A DNA stretch of 64,000 nt from Ciona savignyi (Eukaryota > Chordata > Ascidiacea > Phlebobranchia > Cionidae). The notes below the pieces were generated by a model. That model was not told the DNA's origin and did no database searches. It worked only from the letters and a program-made list of their open reading frames with translations. This document shows, piece by piece, positions 1 to 20,949 of this stretch. Where the stretch lies: NCBI GenBank assembly GCA_000149265.1, contig CH002875.1, positions 64,514 to 128,513 on the forward strand. The letters are read 5' to 3'. The position numbers were made by a program, and so were the translations under genes. The first letter of the stretch is position 1, and each line of letters opens with the position of its first letter.

Positions 1-194
1 TGATATATTTCAGAACTAAGTACAAGTGTAAATAATCAGCAAAAAGTATTTGATAATAGTAACAACTTTTAAAATAGTTTATATTAAATTCACAGATAGC
101 ATAAATTTGTTCAAATATAAAATCACCAAACCACAACTGCTTCAGTATAATAGCGCTTATATCACAGCATTCAGGATATGACATCATAACATAC

Positions 195-3100
195 CCGGTC
201 TCCAATATGACGTTTTCTCTCAGACATTGGTGACCTGCTGCGACGACCTCTTGAATAACTACGCGATCTGAATGTGTAACAACCTGTTTAGTTCACTAAC
301 TTCATGCTTGTATTATATATAAAACTTTCTAATGATATGTTTGTTGACTACAGAAAAAAATTACATTAGATTGATGTACAGCATGCATGGTTTTGAACTC
401 TTGATTACAATTATCATAATGGTAAATATAATTTAGGATATTTGATGTTAAGAAAACCAATGAGTCTGTTGCACTTACAGACATATCATATTTAAACCAC
501 ACTGTAATAAAACAGCAGACTTTGGTAACATCCGGCATAGTAGTGCATGAATTGCACAATAGCTTCACTTAATTACTTGGTCTGTAACAAATAAATAAAT
601 AGGATAATTTTACACATCTTGACCTGCTCCTGCTGTCATATTTTCTTCTTGGAGTTATACTTCTTGATCGGTGCCTGTGTCGAGATCCAGACCGTGACCT
701 GTACTCCACATAAAATAACAAAACATTTAAAAAATAACTAAAACTTTGCTTGGCAACATAAAAGGTTAAATGGAAATTCCAAAACTCAGTTAATGTATGT
801 AACAGAAATGTACAAAGCAAAATTTATGTTCTAGGACATTTATACCCCCTTTTCATTAAATAATATTTACTTATATATTCTTGTCTTTGCATACTATAAT
901 ATAATACATTATTTTAAAACTGGTATAGCCTTTAAAAATACCATTTTACAACTACTGGCTGATTTGCCAAACCTAATTGTAGAAATTGGGGATTTTAATC
1001 ATGTTGATTTTATCTATAAACAAAATAAATTTATGAGGCTTCAGAAACCTAAAGTAACTTTGTTATGACACTTGCCACATCCAATTGAATAAAACATTCC
1101 ATACCTATATGATGGAGATCTGGATCTAGAATAGGATCGCCGCAAACTTCGTGAATTCTTGGAACCTCTAGAAGAATCCGAATCAGCAGAACCTGATCGT
1201 GATCTCGAGCGAGACTGTTTGATAGGGCTCTTTGTTTTCTGTAAATTATTTTGGTATAGAGTCAGGGTAATTAAATATTTTGTTTTATTAGGAGGTAAAT
1301 TTATATTTAGTTTTGCTTATATTATGGAGAGTTAGGGGTAAGTGAAATTTAACATTTTGTCCAGACAGTTCCAGTTGAGCTTAATCAGCAGTCAGCCATT
1401 AGAAGAAATATTGCAATAGCATACTGTGTGAGAACTATCAGATGGAAGATGCAAGTTTTTTACTAAAAACAACTTGGTACCTCTAAATACTACAGGATCG
1501 CTTGGACCGCTTAAATTGCTTGAAGCGCTTACTATACTGTATAATTACTAGGGCTGTGCATTGGTTAACGGTTAACCGACGGGACGCCAGTTAACCGTTA
1601 ATAAAATCGGTAAACGGTTAACCGATTAGTGCTCGGCGTAATTACGAAATTACGGACGCCGGAATTACGTTACGTAGGTAAGGATGTGCGAGTGCGACGT
1701 TAACGTGGACGTCAGATAACTGTCAATGAAGTCAATAAATGGTTAACCGACTGTGTTCGTTTTTTAGTCTACAACAGCGCATGATAACAAAATAATTTAT
1801 ATGGTGGTTATTCTTTTTTAAAGACCATGTAGTTGCCTTGCAGTAGGCCTAGGCGTTGCTAACCGCAGCGCCGCTTTTCTAACGATTCGTCGCGGTGTTT
1901 ATTGCTTTGATCGGCGGTTTGACCTAGGGTTACGTTGACCTAGATTCAATACAGGACCTCTGACGCACTCCCGCGAGCGTTTTTCCTATGTTCTTTTCTT
2001 TGATCGGTTAACCTTTATAAGAATCTAGGTTCTTGCACGGCCCTAGTATACAATGTTATGGCCACGTGTATTAATTGATAAAAGTAAAGTCGAACAATAG
2101 GCAAACTTCTAATTGTAAAACTTTAGTTCCCATAATAGACTTAATATTTTGTCGAATTAAGCGGCCAGTTCATGCGGGTTACCGATGTTTTGACTAGTGC
2201 GACGTACGATAAGAATATAAGATAAACATAAGATGACGGAAAGTGGCCTTATCTTGTGAAGACACCGGCCTTGCGGCAGCGCAAGATAACAATACACGCT
2301 AAAAGCAGGTTGTTTTTATAACGCCGTGAGGTCAGCTTGCATCGTTACATCGAGTAGGGAAAATGCCGATTTAATCGGTTAACCGATTTATTTTTGGATC
2401 GGTTAACCGTTAAGATTTTTTATGAATTTGCACAGCCCTAATAATTACAAAAGCCATGATATTAATGCTAGGGTTGGGGTTAAAGTTAGTTCTGGGGTTG
2501 AGATTAGTGTTTGGGACAGGGTTAGAATTACTTTTCATAGCATCTAAGTGATCCTAGCGCTCTAAGCGATCTTGTAGTATTTAGAAGCACCTAAAACATC
2601 TAGCTTCGCCCTTTGTTACAAAATATGTTGGTTTGATGGTTGTAGACATTTTCTTTGTGAAGTGCACCTTTTTGACCTAGGTTTTGCATGATTTCTTGTC
2701 AATACAACATAATTCTTAGTTTAGTTTATTCATTTTTTGCCCCAGTTTTTAAAAATAGCAAACGAATATAATCACGATCCAGAAACGGGAAAGACGGCAA
2801 AACGAACAGTCGTTAAAACACACCAGTAAAAAAAATGGATATAAATTAATAAATATAACAGACGCGGCCGCCAAACCTAGGCGAAAAAACAGTAATAAGC
2901 AAACAAAATTTAATTAAGACCGAAAGATTCAGAGCCCTGAAGAACAGTGTGCGGTAAAGCACGACCAGTACTGTACTCTTATACTATAGAATGGGAATAG
3001 ACAGAATGTAGGTAGGTACAAAATAGTTTAAAATCAGCAGCTGGCTCCATTTTGGCTTTGTCTACACACTTAACCAACACCACATACTTATATCCACTTT

Positions 3101-3620
3101 AATGGGTTTTAATAAAATTAAAGAAACATTTTAATTGTAAACAACACACTGCAATACTTCGGTTACCCAATAGTAAGCACACAATAATCTGAGTGTGTGA
3201 TAACACCTCTTGCATTTTTCTATTTGCATAAATTATGAGTTTTTTAAAATGTTGATTTCAACATTTTACAATTGCATTAAAAAATTGAATACAAAGTTCT
3301 TTAAACCATTTTTGCAGAAATCCTGGTCGAGTTCATTAAAAATTATCATAAAATATTTTAAATTTTCTGTAGTATATAATTATATATACCGGTACTTATA
3401 GAAATAGCCTGGCAGAAATAAGTCCTTTAGTTATTAAGAGAACCGAAGTGCTGTAATCTTTTTTTATATTATTAACTTTAAGAAACATTTTTAAGTTTTT
3501 TAGCATCATATAAGAAGTCGTCTATTATATTTAAATATGGAATATTTTGTTAAGTTATATTTGGCTACGAATTTTTTCCATACTTACCGATTTATATTCT
3601 CCTGCTTCGGTATCACTCAT
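195..3620 (-). CDS. tra2: Transformer-2 (Tra2) SR-like splicing factor, 5' part
   Basis: Minus-strand gene, N-terminal arginine/serine domain only; the RRM exons lie left of base 1. Four coding exons join in frame with GT/AG sites: 3588-3620 (starts MSDTEAGEYKS), 1105-1238, 624-698 and 195-267, totalling 105 codons. The protein begins MSD, then runs through RS-rich segments (SRSRSRSGSADSD, RSYSRSRSPSY, RSRSGSRHRHRSRS) and ends the window at RSRSPMSERKRHIGDR. This matches the Tra2 linker just before the RRM (human has RSRSHSPMSNRRRHTGSR). Tra2 proteins bind GAA-rich exonic enhancers and promote exon inclusion in the nucleus. The exon at 624 uses donor CAG|gtcaag, which is needed to keep the RS frame. 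Intron 1 (1239-3587) is long and contains nested transposons. Alternative: another RS protein, but the MSD start and SPMSERKRH block favour Tra2. Confidence 0.93.
1479..2592. mobile_element. Degenerate outer MITE carrying a nested hAT element
   Basis: Inverted arms lie at about 1479-1535 and 2540-2592. Both contain TCTAAATACTACA followed by GATCGCTT-type sequence in opposite orientation. The right half also holds degenerate telomere-like GGGTTAG/GGGGTTA units at about 2468-2532. The hAT element at 1549-2440 was inserted into it, so this is the older element. No coding capacity is seen. It sits in Tra2 intron 1. Confidence 0.55.
1549..2440. mobile_element. hAT-type non-autonomous transposon, 892 bp, 8-bp TSD
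   Basis: Terminal inverted repeats are TAGGGCTGTGCA (1549-1560) and TGCACAGCCCTA (2429-2440). They are flanked by a perfect 8-bp target duplication ATAATTAC (1541-1548 and 2441-2448), the hallmark of hAT transposition. Many GGTTAACCG-type motifs cluster near both ends, as expected for subterminal transposase-binding repeats. There is no transposase ORF, so it is non-autonomous. A second, degenerate, inverted copy is at 43080-43720. Confidence 0.9.
2593..3587. other. Tra2 intron 1, distal part, AT-rich
   Basis: Intron sequence between the nested transposons and exon 1. The stretch 2717-2990 contains A-rich tracts resembling sequence near 24300-24450 and may be a degenerate dispersed repeat. 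I see no exon in it. Confidence 0.5.
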
Positions 3621-4697
3621 GCTGATTGTAAACTAATTCAGTTCAGTTTACTTTTAAAAATAACGGCCTAGAAATATAAATTTTAACGATTCTCCCAGAT
3701 AAAAACAACTAAATTGCTAAGCTGTAAAACTACCTGTAACAAACCGCTATTTTGTTCGCAACGAGCTATAAAAAATACTGCTAGATGGCAGTAATTACCA
3801 ACTTTATGGTGGACAGACGTATTTTCCTCATAAAATATAAAACTTCAAGTTATATGTGCTTTTCTATATTTTTTTCTAATTTAATTTAATATATTCTTAT
3901 TCATGGTAATTAAAATTTAGTTTTTTGTGCATACATTTTTGTGCGTTTTTTAACTATTTTTTTTTTAAATACACAGAACCTGTTTGTGCGCGTTGAGTCA
4001 TTTGTGCATGTCGGCGCCCCCCGTCTTGTTATGTGAATTTTCATTTAATTAATATTTTAAGCAGCATAAAATTAAACTTTTTAATACCTATGCAACTCTT
4101 TTTAATGAATTTACATCTAGCGGTAAAAGTGCCCACCCACATAACCTGGATTGTAACTTAACATATATACATTGTATCAAAATACCTTTGCACTACAGAA
4201 TTAATTTCCCATTTAATATACTGGTACACAAATGGAATATAAAACGAACAAATCTAGGACTAATTACTTTTCCAACTTGAATACTAAATTTCGATTTTTA
4301 CATGGCAGTTGTGCAACAAAATTAATCATGTATATATAATATTTGAAAGCTAATATTCATTTATACCTTACATTCTATAGTATTCTGCTATTACAACATA
4401 AAAAATACAAAATTAGTAAATATAGTTAACGCACATTTTATGGATGAGATGCATCCATAGATCTTTTTCTCATTTAATTTAGCAATAAGGTATTCTGCTG
4501 AAAACATTACTATATTTGGTACCGTACTGCGGCTGAAATTATATGTACCGCTACATAAAACAGTTGGTAAACAGACAACATTAATGTTTTTTAGTGTATA
4601 CTGGTAACTACCAAACCAATATTAGTTTAACAAAGAAACTCATTTAAACAGTTGAAACATTGAAATTGATTAATTATTTTTCGGCAATGGATGGGTG
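3621..4697. promoter_or_regulatory. Divergent Tra2/Tip60 intergenic region
   Basis: A 1,077-base interval separates the two start codons, which face away from each other. It must contain both 5' UTRs and promoters. It is AT-rich, and I found no convincing TATA box placed correctly for either gene, which suits broad housekeeping promoters. Motif assignments would be guesses. Confidence 0.6.
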
Positions 4698-13774
<9,077 letters not shown>

Positions 13775-13967
13775 CCCACTGTTTGCTGGCCGAGTCTACA
13801 CGTTTCACGCAGTATATAACCCATCCCGTGGAATCCAATGGGTGGTTTAAAAAAATCACATTACCGAACAAGTGCCGGCGCCCGTTGTAGAAGCTTTAAA
13901 CCTCGACTGCGGACAGGAGTTCGTAAATTTCATGTACAACAAATTTCCTCGTCCGCAATTCGATTCA

Positions 13968-13973
13968 AATAAA
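13968..13973 (+). terminator. Tip60 polyadenylation signal AATAAA
   Basis: A canonical AATAAA lies 194 bases after the Tip60 stop codon, implying a 3' UTR of roughly 210-220 bases. Confidence 0.75.
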
Positions 13974-14156
13974 AAACAACCAACATGTCTACGTCATATT
14001 TTTTCATATCGTCAATAACCACTTACAATGTGCGCACATTTCGTTAAAACTTTTCGCGTTGCGTCGTAAACTGACGAACATTTTTAACTGTCGCCAATTT
14101 ATCTAACACTTCCTACGTCATTCAACATTCTGCGGCCATCGCAGTAAGACCGCCTG

Positions 14157-14375
14157 TTATCTTTCCACGGCCCATCGAGACGTTCCTTCCTCCATGTCCA
14201 TTACCATGTCTACTGCATCAACACAACATGCCGGCTGCAAGTTTTTAATTAAATCTACTTTCACGACACGACTTTGCTCTAGGTATATTGGCATTTTTAC
14301 AACAATTCCAATAAAAACAGTCAAAATGGCCACGACCACCAGGCACATTGTAGAATCAGCAGTTGTCCATATTAC
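14157..14375 (-). other. Candidate small membrane-protein ORF, unproven
   Basis: A frame open from about 14375 down to a TAA at 14157-14159, with an ATG at 14348 in an acceptable context (A at -3). The predicted 63 residues begin MCLVVVAILTVFIGIVV, a strong single membrane segment, followed by an acidic tail. Codon third positions look mixed rather than purely AT-rich. No family is recognised, and no polyadenylation signal is evident close downstream. It would be tail-to-tail with Tip60. Confidence 0.2.
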
Positions 14376-17300
14376 GTTCTTAATATCAATTTACGTCATA
14401 AAAGTCGGTCAACAATGGTAAGTACTCAAAAGAACGAAGACGATTTTTCCCGGAAGCGCGTATTCAGTTTATTTGGCCGCGTGTGTTGTTGGTCTGTTGG
14501 TGACAACCAATTTGTGTCTCACAGAGATGTTTCCAAGTCTTTCAATCGACCTTATTCTACACCTTGCATATATCATACCCCATGTGCTTTTGTTTACACA
14601 ATAAATATGTCTAAAACCTCCGATTTCGTGGCCTGATTTTCTTTTAACATTAGATTGTCAATGATTAAGATTATAATTACTTTATTTAAGTTAAAGTTTA
14701 CGCGTAGCAGTACCGCCTACTGGTTCCCTTTTTATGGCTGTGTGTATAGAAAAAGGTGCAGCATCCACTTTATTTACTATTTATTTTGAGAGTTTACATA
14801 ACGACCGAACCCAAAAGACCGCAGCTAAATAATCCTAAACAATCGAATTTGCATGCGCATATTTTTAATCAAAACATTTTGCCGCACATGCCCTGTATAA
14901 TATATGCACAATTTGCATATATTGAAGCGTAAAAACGAGTCGTTCTATTTCTCCCTTTGCCGTATATATACACTACGAATAAGATTTTGCTTTGGCCTCA
15001 AATGTGGCTCGAGATCCAAGCAGGAAATGTTTTCTGGGTATTTGATTGCGGTTCGCATTGTTTATTAACGAAAATCCCTTCTGATCTGAATTACTCAGTT
15101 TCTTAGTATTGCAAGAGATTACATAACAAAATGTACCAGTTTCCCCGTAAACTATGCAAACAGGATTGTTATTTGCATTTCTTAGTAGTAAAATTTAAGC
15201 AGGGGCATTACATTTCTGTACTGATTGGATGTTGTCGATTAAAAGGACTAATGGGATTAAGGCCAGCACGACATGTAATTAGCTTCCTAGATCTCTAATT
15301 TGACGATCCTTTCCCACTAGAACAAAGAAACAGTGCGGTCGATACCGCCTTATTATCTTGCAAGGGAGAAAATGTAACAATCTGCTGATTCGTCATTTTT
15401 GGTTTGCCCGCCCGCCTTGCAAGTTTTTGTGGTAAAAAAAATTCAGCGTCGAAGTTTCGATATCGGTTTTGTTTTCCGTCTCAGTTTCGGTAATTATAAC
15501 AATGACCTTGTATTATAAATGCGATCGCGTCTAGCCATTCAGGTTCAAAAATTAATTTCCCCGCAGTATAGAATAGCTATGGATAAAATAAAGTTCATTG
15601 ATAATTTTTAATAGACCCTTTTATAGAATTTATATAAAAGAACACTGATTCTATTTTGCCATATTTTACTGATAAGGCTATTTATTTATTTTAACAAATT
15701 GAATTTTTGTGGGGAAATGATCAAATCTATATTAAGTTCAAAAAATAAATGTTTTTATTGTGTTTGTTCACATTCGCTCTTCAAACATTTTGATAAAATA
15801 AACAAAATGTTGTTTATGTTCCCGTTGCTTCTTTAACACAAACAAGTCAAGACCCAAGCAAAGTATTTGTCTATACCCAACCTTTATTTAGTGCCCTGGG
15901 CAACGTTTAAAGCCGCAGAGTTTTTGAAAAACTGTGCATCGTGTATACAAAACTGGATAGAAAATACTTGGCTGTTATTCTACTGGTAAACATGGTTAAA
16001 TCAAAACAAGGCGGGCCGTCTAAACACGGGTTAGGTCGGGTATATACGAGTATCACCACCTCCGATCTACGTTTGCCGCGGATTTAGAAGAACTTCTGCA
16101 CGTTTAGGGTTAGTAGCACTAATACAAACACGACTTGGGCGTAACCACAGCAATTTCACCCGTGCTCGCGGCTACCAAAATTCCACAAACGGCTAATTTT
16201 GTTCTTGTACAAACATTTTGACACATATATGTTTGGTTCTTACACAGCCAAAAAAGCGTGCGCATAGAGGAATTGCCGATCTTTCACTTACTAAGGTCGG
16301 ATTCATAGCATGTTTGTAAAATATTGTTTTTTTTATTATTTTATATGCAGCGTACGTTTGAGCCCCGACTTATTAAAATCAAATTGAGCAGCATTTAATT
16401 AATATAAACAAGCTGCTTTACATAAATTCGAAAAATGCTTTAAATTGTATTTTTACCGCGTTAATATTATACACATACCGCAGATGGTTTACAAGATATC
16501 ATTTAAGTTATCGCTTTATTTCGTACGTACGGTTCTGGAAGACATGTTTTACAAGTTTGTAAATCAAATACCATTTGATAAGCTTTTTTCAATGTTAAGA
16601 TAGCACATAGTGACCAAATGCGGTTAAAGCAAACTACAAATTGCCCACGATTAAAATGCAGACCTAATATGGGACCGTTTCTCGTGGGAACCAGTTACTG
16701 ACCATGATGTCGCATCATCGGTGAATTATTCGACCCATGTGGTATCTGAGGACCCAACACCGATCACCGTTACAATGCCGACAAAGCGTCGTGTGTGGCT
16801 TGTATATCAAGACGTTATGACTCATGCATTGATGTTAGTTTTTGAATGAGGCAGCGCCAATGCCCGGTATGATGGGGCTTAACTCATTGGGAACTTACCG
16901 ACGTTTATCCGCTGTGCTTCCGAATTTGATGAAAAATCTCGAGTAGAATTTAAGAGAACCGCAGCCCTGCCTTGTAGTTCAAGCGCCTGTGATTAATCTC
17001 AAGCCTTAAGCCCTGCGCTGCCGCCGCTCTGTCTCTTTAACTCTCCACGCCTTCCGGCTTTACAGGTGTTGGCCTCCGGTCGAGGATCGGCTGTCTTAGC
17101 AACCTGGTTACCGTTGAACCCAGCGCTCGAGATCTCTTTATTGTTTTAAACCAAAATAACCGAACGGATATGGGGTTAGACACGCTTTCTCGCCAGAAAT
17201 AGTCGCTGGATATAATAGATTGGGTCTTTACACTGCACGGTTGATTTGCAAAATCTTTAATTTGGTCGTTATTGTATACCAGGCAGCACTATAACGGATG

Positions 17301-17970
17301 TGGTAAGATATCCGCTTTGATCGCCCGGGGCGGCGCTGAATGAAAGATTTCCCGCTGCTGTTTATTTTACCGTGCCGAGTTCAAATAAACTTGATCACTG
17401 TGATTTTAACTAGAACCAACGCTAAGATATTTATTCCAACATAAAATCACATTGTTAAGGTGCTTACCCACTAAATTTAGGCCTACATACTTGGTCGTTC
17501 AACCTCTAACACATCATTCAGTGATAGAATCCTAAACAACAATTCTCCTGTTAACAAATCAACTTTGATAAGTGCGTTGGAACGCGTATTCGGAATGACG
17601 CAGATTGGTTGAGACAGGCGTTGCCGGAATATTTATCGCTTTGATTCACCAGTGTAATGGGAAAGTCGCTTAAACAGCTTTGAACTCGGTTGTGTTCATT
17701 TTCTCAAAACAAACTTCACCAAATTTGACTGTTTGATCGTAAACGGTTTACAAATGAAGGTATATCGTAACCAACGATTAATGTTTATACAGATACGTTA
17801 ACAAACGTATACTTAAACCAATATTTTTGGTGTGGTAGTGATTTGTTTATAGGAAATGTATATAGCAATTTAAGTTTTAGTAGAAAGATTGACAGAATGC
17901 GGTAGAAGCCGGAAGACGAATTAGCCTTCTTCTCGACTCTCTCTTCTTGTTTGCCATCTTTGTCGTTGCC
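14376..17970. other. Intergenic, no gene recognised
   Basis: No extended open frame with recognisable domains is visible. A GC-richer patch at 16920-17110 stands out from the AT-rich background but has no identifiable coding content. Confidence 0.5.
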
Positions 17971-17980
17971 AACCATGCAG

Positions 17981-18447
17981 TATATAAGCGACATTGTCTG
18001 AATCGGTAGTTATCATTCGCTAGCAGCCCTCGTAGTAAGGAAGACAATTGTGGAAAATATTCAGAACAGTGCAAAAACTGCCAAAAAGCATGGATTTTGT
18101 TTGGGCCGCTTTCTTTCTCACGTCTTCGGTAAACACAACGCACTGTAACGAAACATGATGGAGAAATGGAATATCTAGCACAAAATGTTGGAATATGAAC
18201 AAAACATAAGCTTGTCGTCGAAATATGACCTTGAAAGGTTCCCAATGTGAAATGCAAGGACAGCACTGAAGCTGGAGCTTTCACGGGCGTCGAAATACAG
18301 AGCGCAAGTCTGTTCATACACCATGGCCAAGCAAGTGGAAAATACTTCAAGGAATCTAAAGACTGAGGAGAGGATAGTTTCTACTTGCCACTGACCATAA
18401 CAACATGCAAACTAACTAAAGATTCAACATACGACTGTGACAAAACG
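17981..18447 (+). promoter_or_regulatory. TATA-type promoter plus candidate first exon
   Basis: TATATAAG at 17981-17988 is followed about 25-30 bases later by a plausible initiator region near 18012. A good splice donor (aaaacg|gtaagc) lies at 18447/18448. The intervening ~435 bases hold only short ATG frames: 22 codons at 18090-18158 (hydrophobic start MDFVWAAFFL), and others. A long antisense frame (17877-18350) lacks any known motif. This could be a 5' UTR exon or non-coding RNA first exon; the product is unknown. Confidence 0.3.
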
Positions 18448-18449
18448 GT

Positions 18450-20940
18450 AAGCACTTTTTTACAATTATACTATATAATATATATTGCATTTAGCGGCTG
18501 GTGGGTTTATATTACAGTGTAAAATATGAAAAATAATGTTTAAAATTATATCATTAAAATTTCTGATCGAAAAATTTTAATCAAAATGTCTCTCATCTTC
18601 AGATTTCACCTCGTTGAATTGAAACCCGCTTCCCGAAAATCAAACCAAATGATGCTGATTTGTGCTTTATGATGCAAATTTCTTTGAGCACTTTTTGCCT
18701 TCTTGCCTGACATGACGCATACATGCGTGCCTTATTTTGTGCATTACTTACTTGTTTTCTATCGTTTGTAATAATGAATTTTATGTAAAACTATATACCT
18801 TGTTTTGTGTCTATGTATTTCGTTGTGTTTTTGACATTTTGGCGAAAGTGCATTTTTCAAAATTTTCTCATACGTTTTATAATAAACTTCCAAAGATTAT
18901 CAAATTTGCCCAATGTTGTTGTAGAAAAAATCACACTCAAACTCAGATCTTTGAAAGTCAGTCATCGCATTTCTTGGGAGGAAGCGCGTATGTCCGTTTA
19001 CAGACAAATCAGTAGTTCAATATACCACGGTGGCTTTCATGCTTCACTGAGTAATAACAATTGTTTTGCTTTGGGCGCTGCGGGTCGCTTGGTACAACAG
19101 GACACGCTGAGTAAGACAAAACAGCACTCAGGATGTAAACAAGTAATTTAGGCATCAGATCCAGCCGCCGGCGTTGCCATCCATTAGCCGGGATATCGGC
19201 GACTGCATGTACAGTAGTCTCCGTTCGGATTCCCGAAAGACGAGTCAGCCTCCGGTTGCCGGTAACTACGTGGTTTGGTTACACGGCATATGAGTAACTC
19301 TTAGTCCGGTCGTTATTCTGATCTTGAAGTGACAAATTGCGAGACCGGATACCCGGACAAATCAGTTCACCAGGTTAAAGTGAAAATTCCGTTCCCAACG
19401 CATGCGCCGACAACAGAAACTATGCGAGCAGGACCATAGAACGAATGAATAATACTGTTGCAGTTTTAGCAGTGCGTACGTATTTTACCACATTAACGCA
19501 TTTAGGTTTATTTACCCGTAAAAGTACACGCAACAACGCACATGAGTAATGTTAATCCCCGGACGTAATACCCACGCGTGTTACTAGTTTGATTTTAGAT
19601 TGGAATTTTTGTCTCAGAAATTCCGAATTATTTTCCACGCACAAAATAACCCCGGGATATAGAAACTTTAAAAGCATGTGACTCGTACCGGTCTTGTGAC
19701 AATACATTAATATTTAATTATCGAAAGCCCAAGAACTAGCACTTTATTTAAAAAACTGTACTTTTGGGTGGTTTCTCACAAACGCATAACATCACAGTGA
19801 CTAATAATAAATTTTAACTTATACTATTCATTGTTTTTTAAACACATTAACGAAGATATTACATTTGCATGCAAATACTTAAAAACAAAAAAATTTCCAT
19901 AAAACAATCTGATAAACATTGTCTTATGAATTCCAAATGGTTATACTATTAAAATTAGTCTTTTTACAGATATGCAGTTAAAGTTCAAATTACATACGGT
20001 GATAGTCACGGCTCTTCCGAGTGAAAGAATAGATGGTAAAATTTTCACCGTTTATTTTTAGACCGGAATCTTACGTTGCCTTTCGGGTTTCGAACAGCGA
20101 AAGATTTGAAATTAGCTATTCTCAATTCCTAGGTCACGAGTTTCGAATTACCAAGTGAAGCTTCCTTCCGGGTTTTCGTTCATAACACGAAGCTTTACTT
20201 TCAGAATAACAAACAAGTCATTACTTTGCTTTGTCTTGAAAGGGAAAATACACTTAAGCGTTGTTTTTATTACAATCCGGTTTTATTACTTATATAGCTA
20301 CAAGTTAGAAAACAACAGTTGTTTTTCAAATATACTGGATTTGAATTGTCCAGCCCGTACAGACCTGCAGTGCGGTAAACTATAAACATATACTTTAACC
20401 TTGTGAGGTTATAAAGAGATGATAATAATAGAGGTCGATTTTAAAAAGTTCATTTTCAATTATATTTTGCAGGTTATTGTAATTGACCTAGCGTTGTTTA
20501 CGAGGTATTTGGAGGTGGTATTAATGTGCCGTTCATTGAGATTAAGTTGTTTACTTACTCAGCAGGTTAAGTGAGATTCTCGGCAGGGAGAACCACGTGA
20601 TCAATTCGCAGGAAAAAGCCCTGACTCTTGTATTTTGGCTTAGAGGGTTCCACGGACCGGTAAACACGAAACATGTTGGTTTGCACTCTGCGGGGAGCAG
20701 GATTCCGCTAACTGGCATAATTGACTCTTCCAAGACATGTACGCATAGGGAAACAGAATTTTCCCGCGGGGCGTTTATATGCATACTACCATACAAACAT
20801 TACTTGGGGGACAGTGGCTTCTCACGTGGTGACATGAAACAAAAGCGCGGCAAAAGAACAAAAGAAACGTTTAACTTATTCACTGTCTCATTTAATCAAT
20901 TTTTAATGCCTGCCAAACAGCCACGAAGCCCATTCAACAG
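18450..20940. other. Intergenic, no gene recognised
   Basis: Several short open frames occur here, including ones at 18807-19151 and 20597-20992. None has a recognisable domain, an obvious transcript structure or compositional distinction. Confidence 0.45.
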
Positions 20941-20949
20941 TAAAACCGT

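Noticed and set aside
2468..2532. True interstitial telomere
   Set aside because: The GGGTTA-like units are irregular and recur at 23526-23590, so they look like part of a MITE family.
18807..19151. 114-codon plus frame
   Set aside because: No domain, no splice context; hydrophobic start arises from AT-rich sequence.
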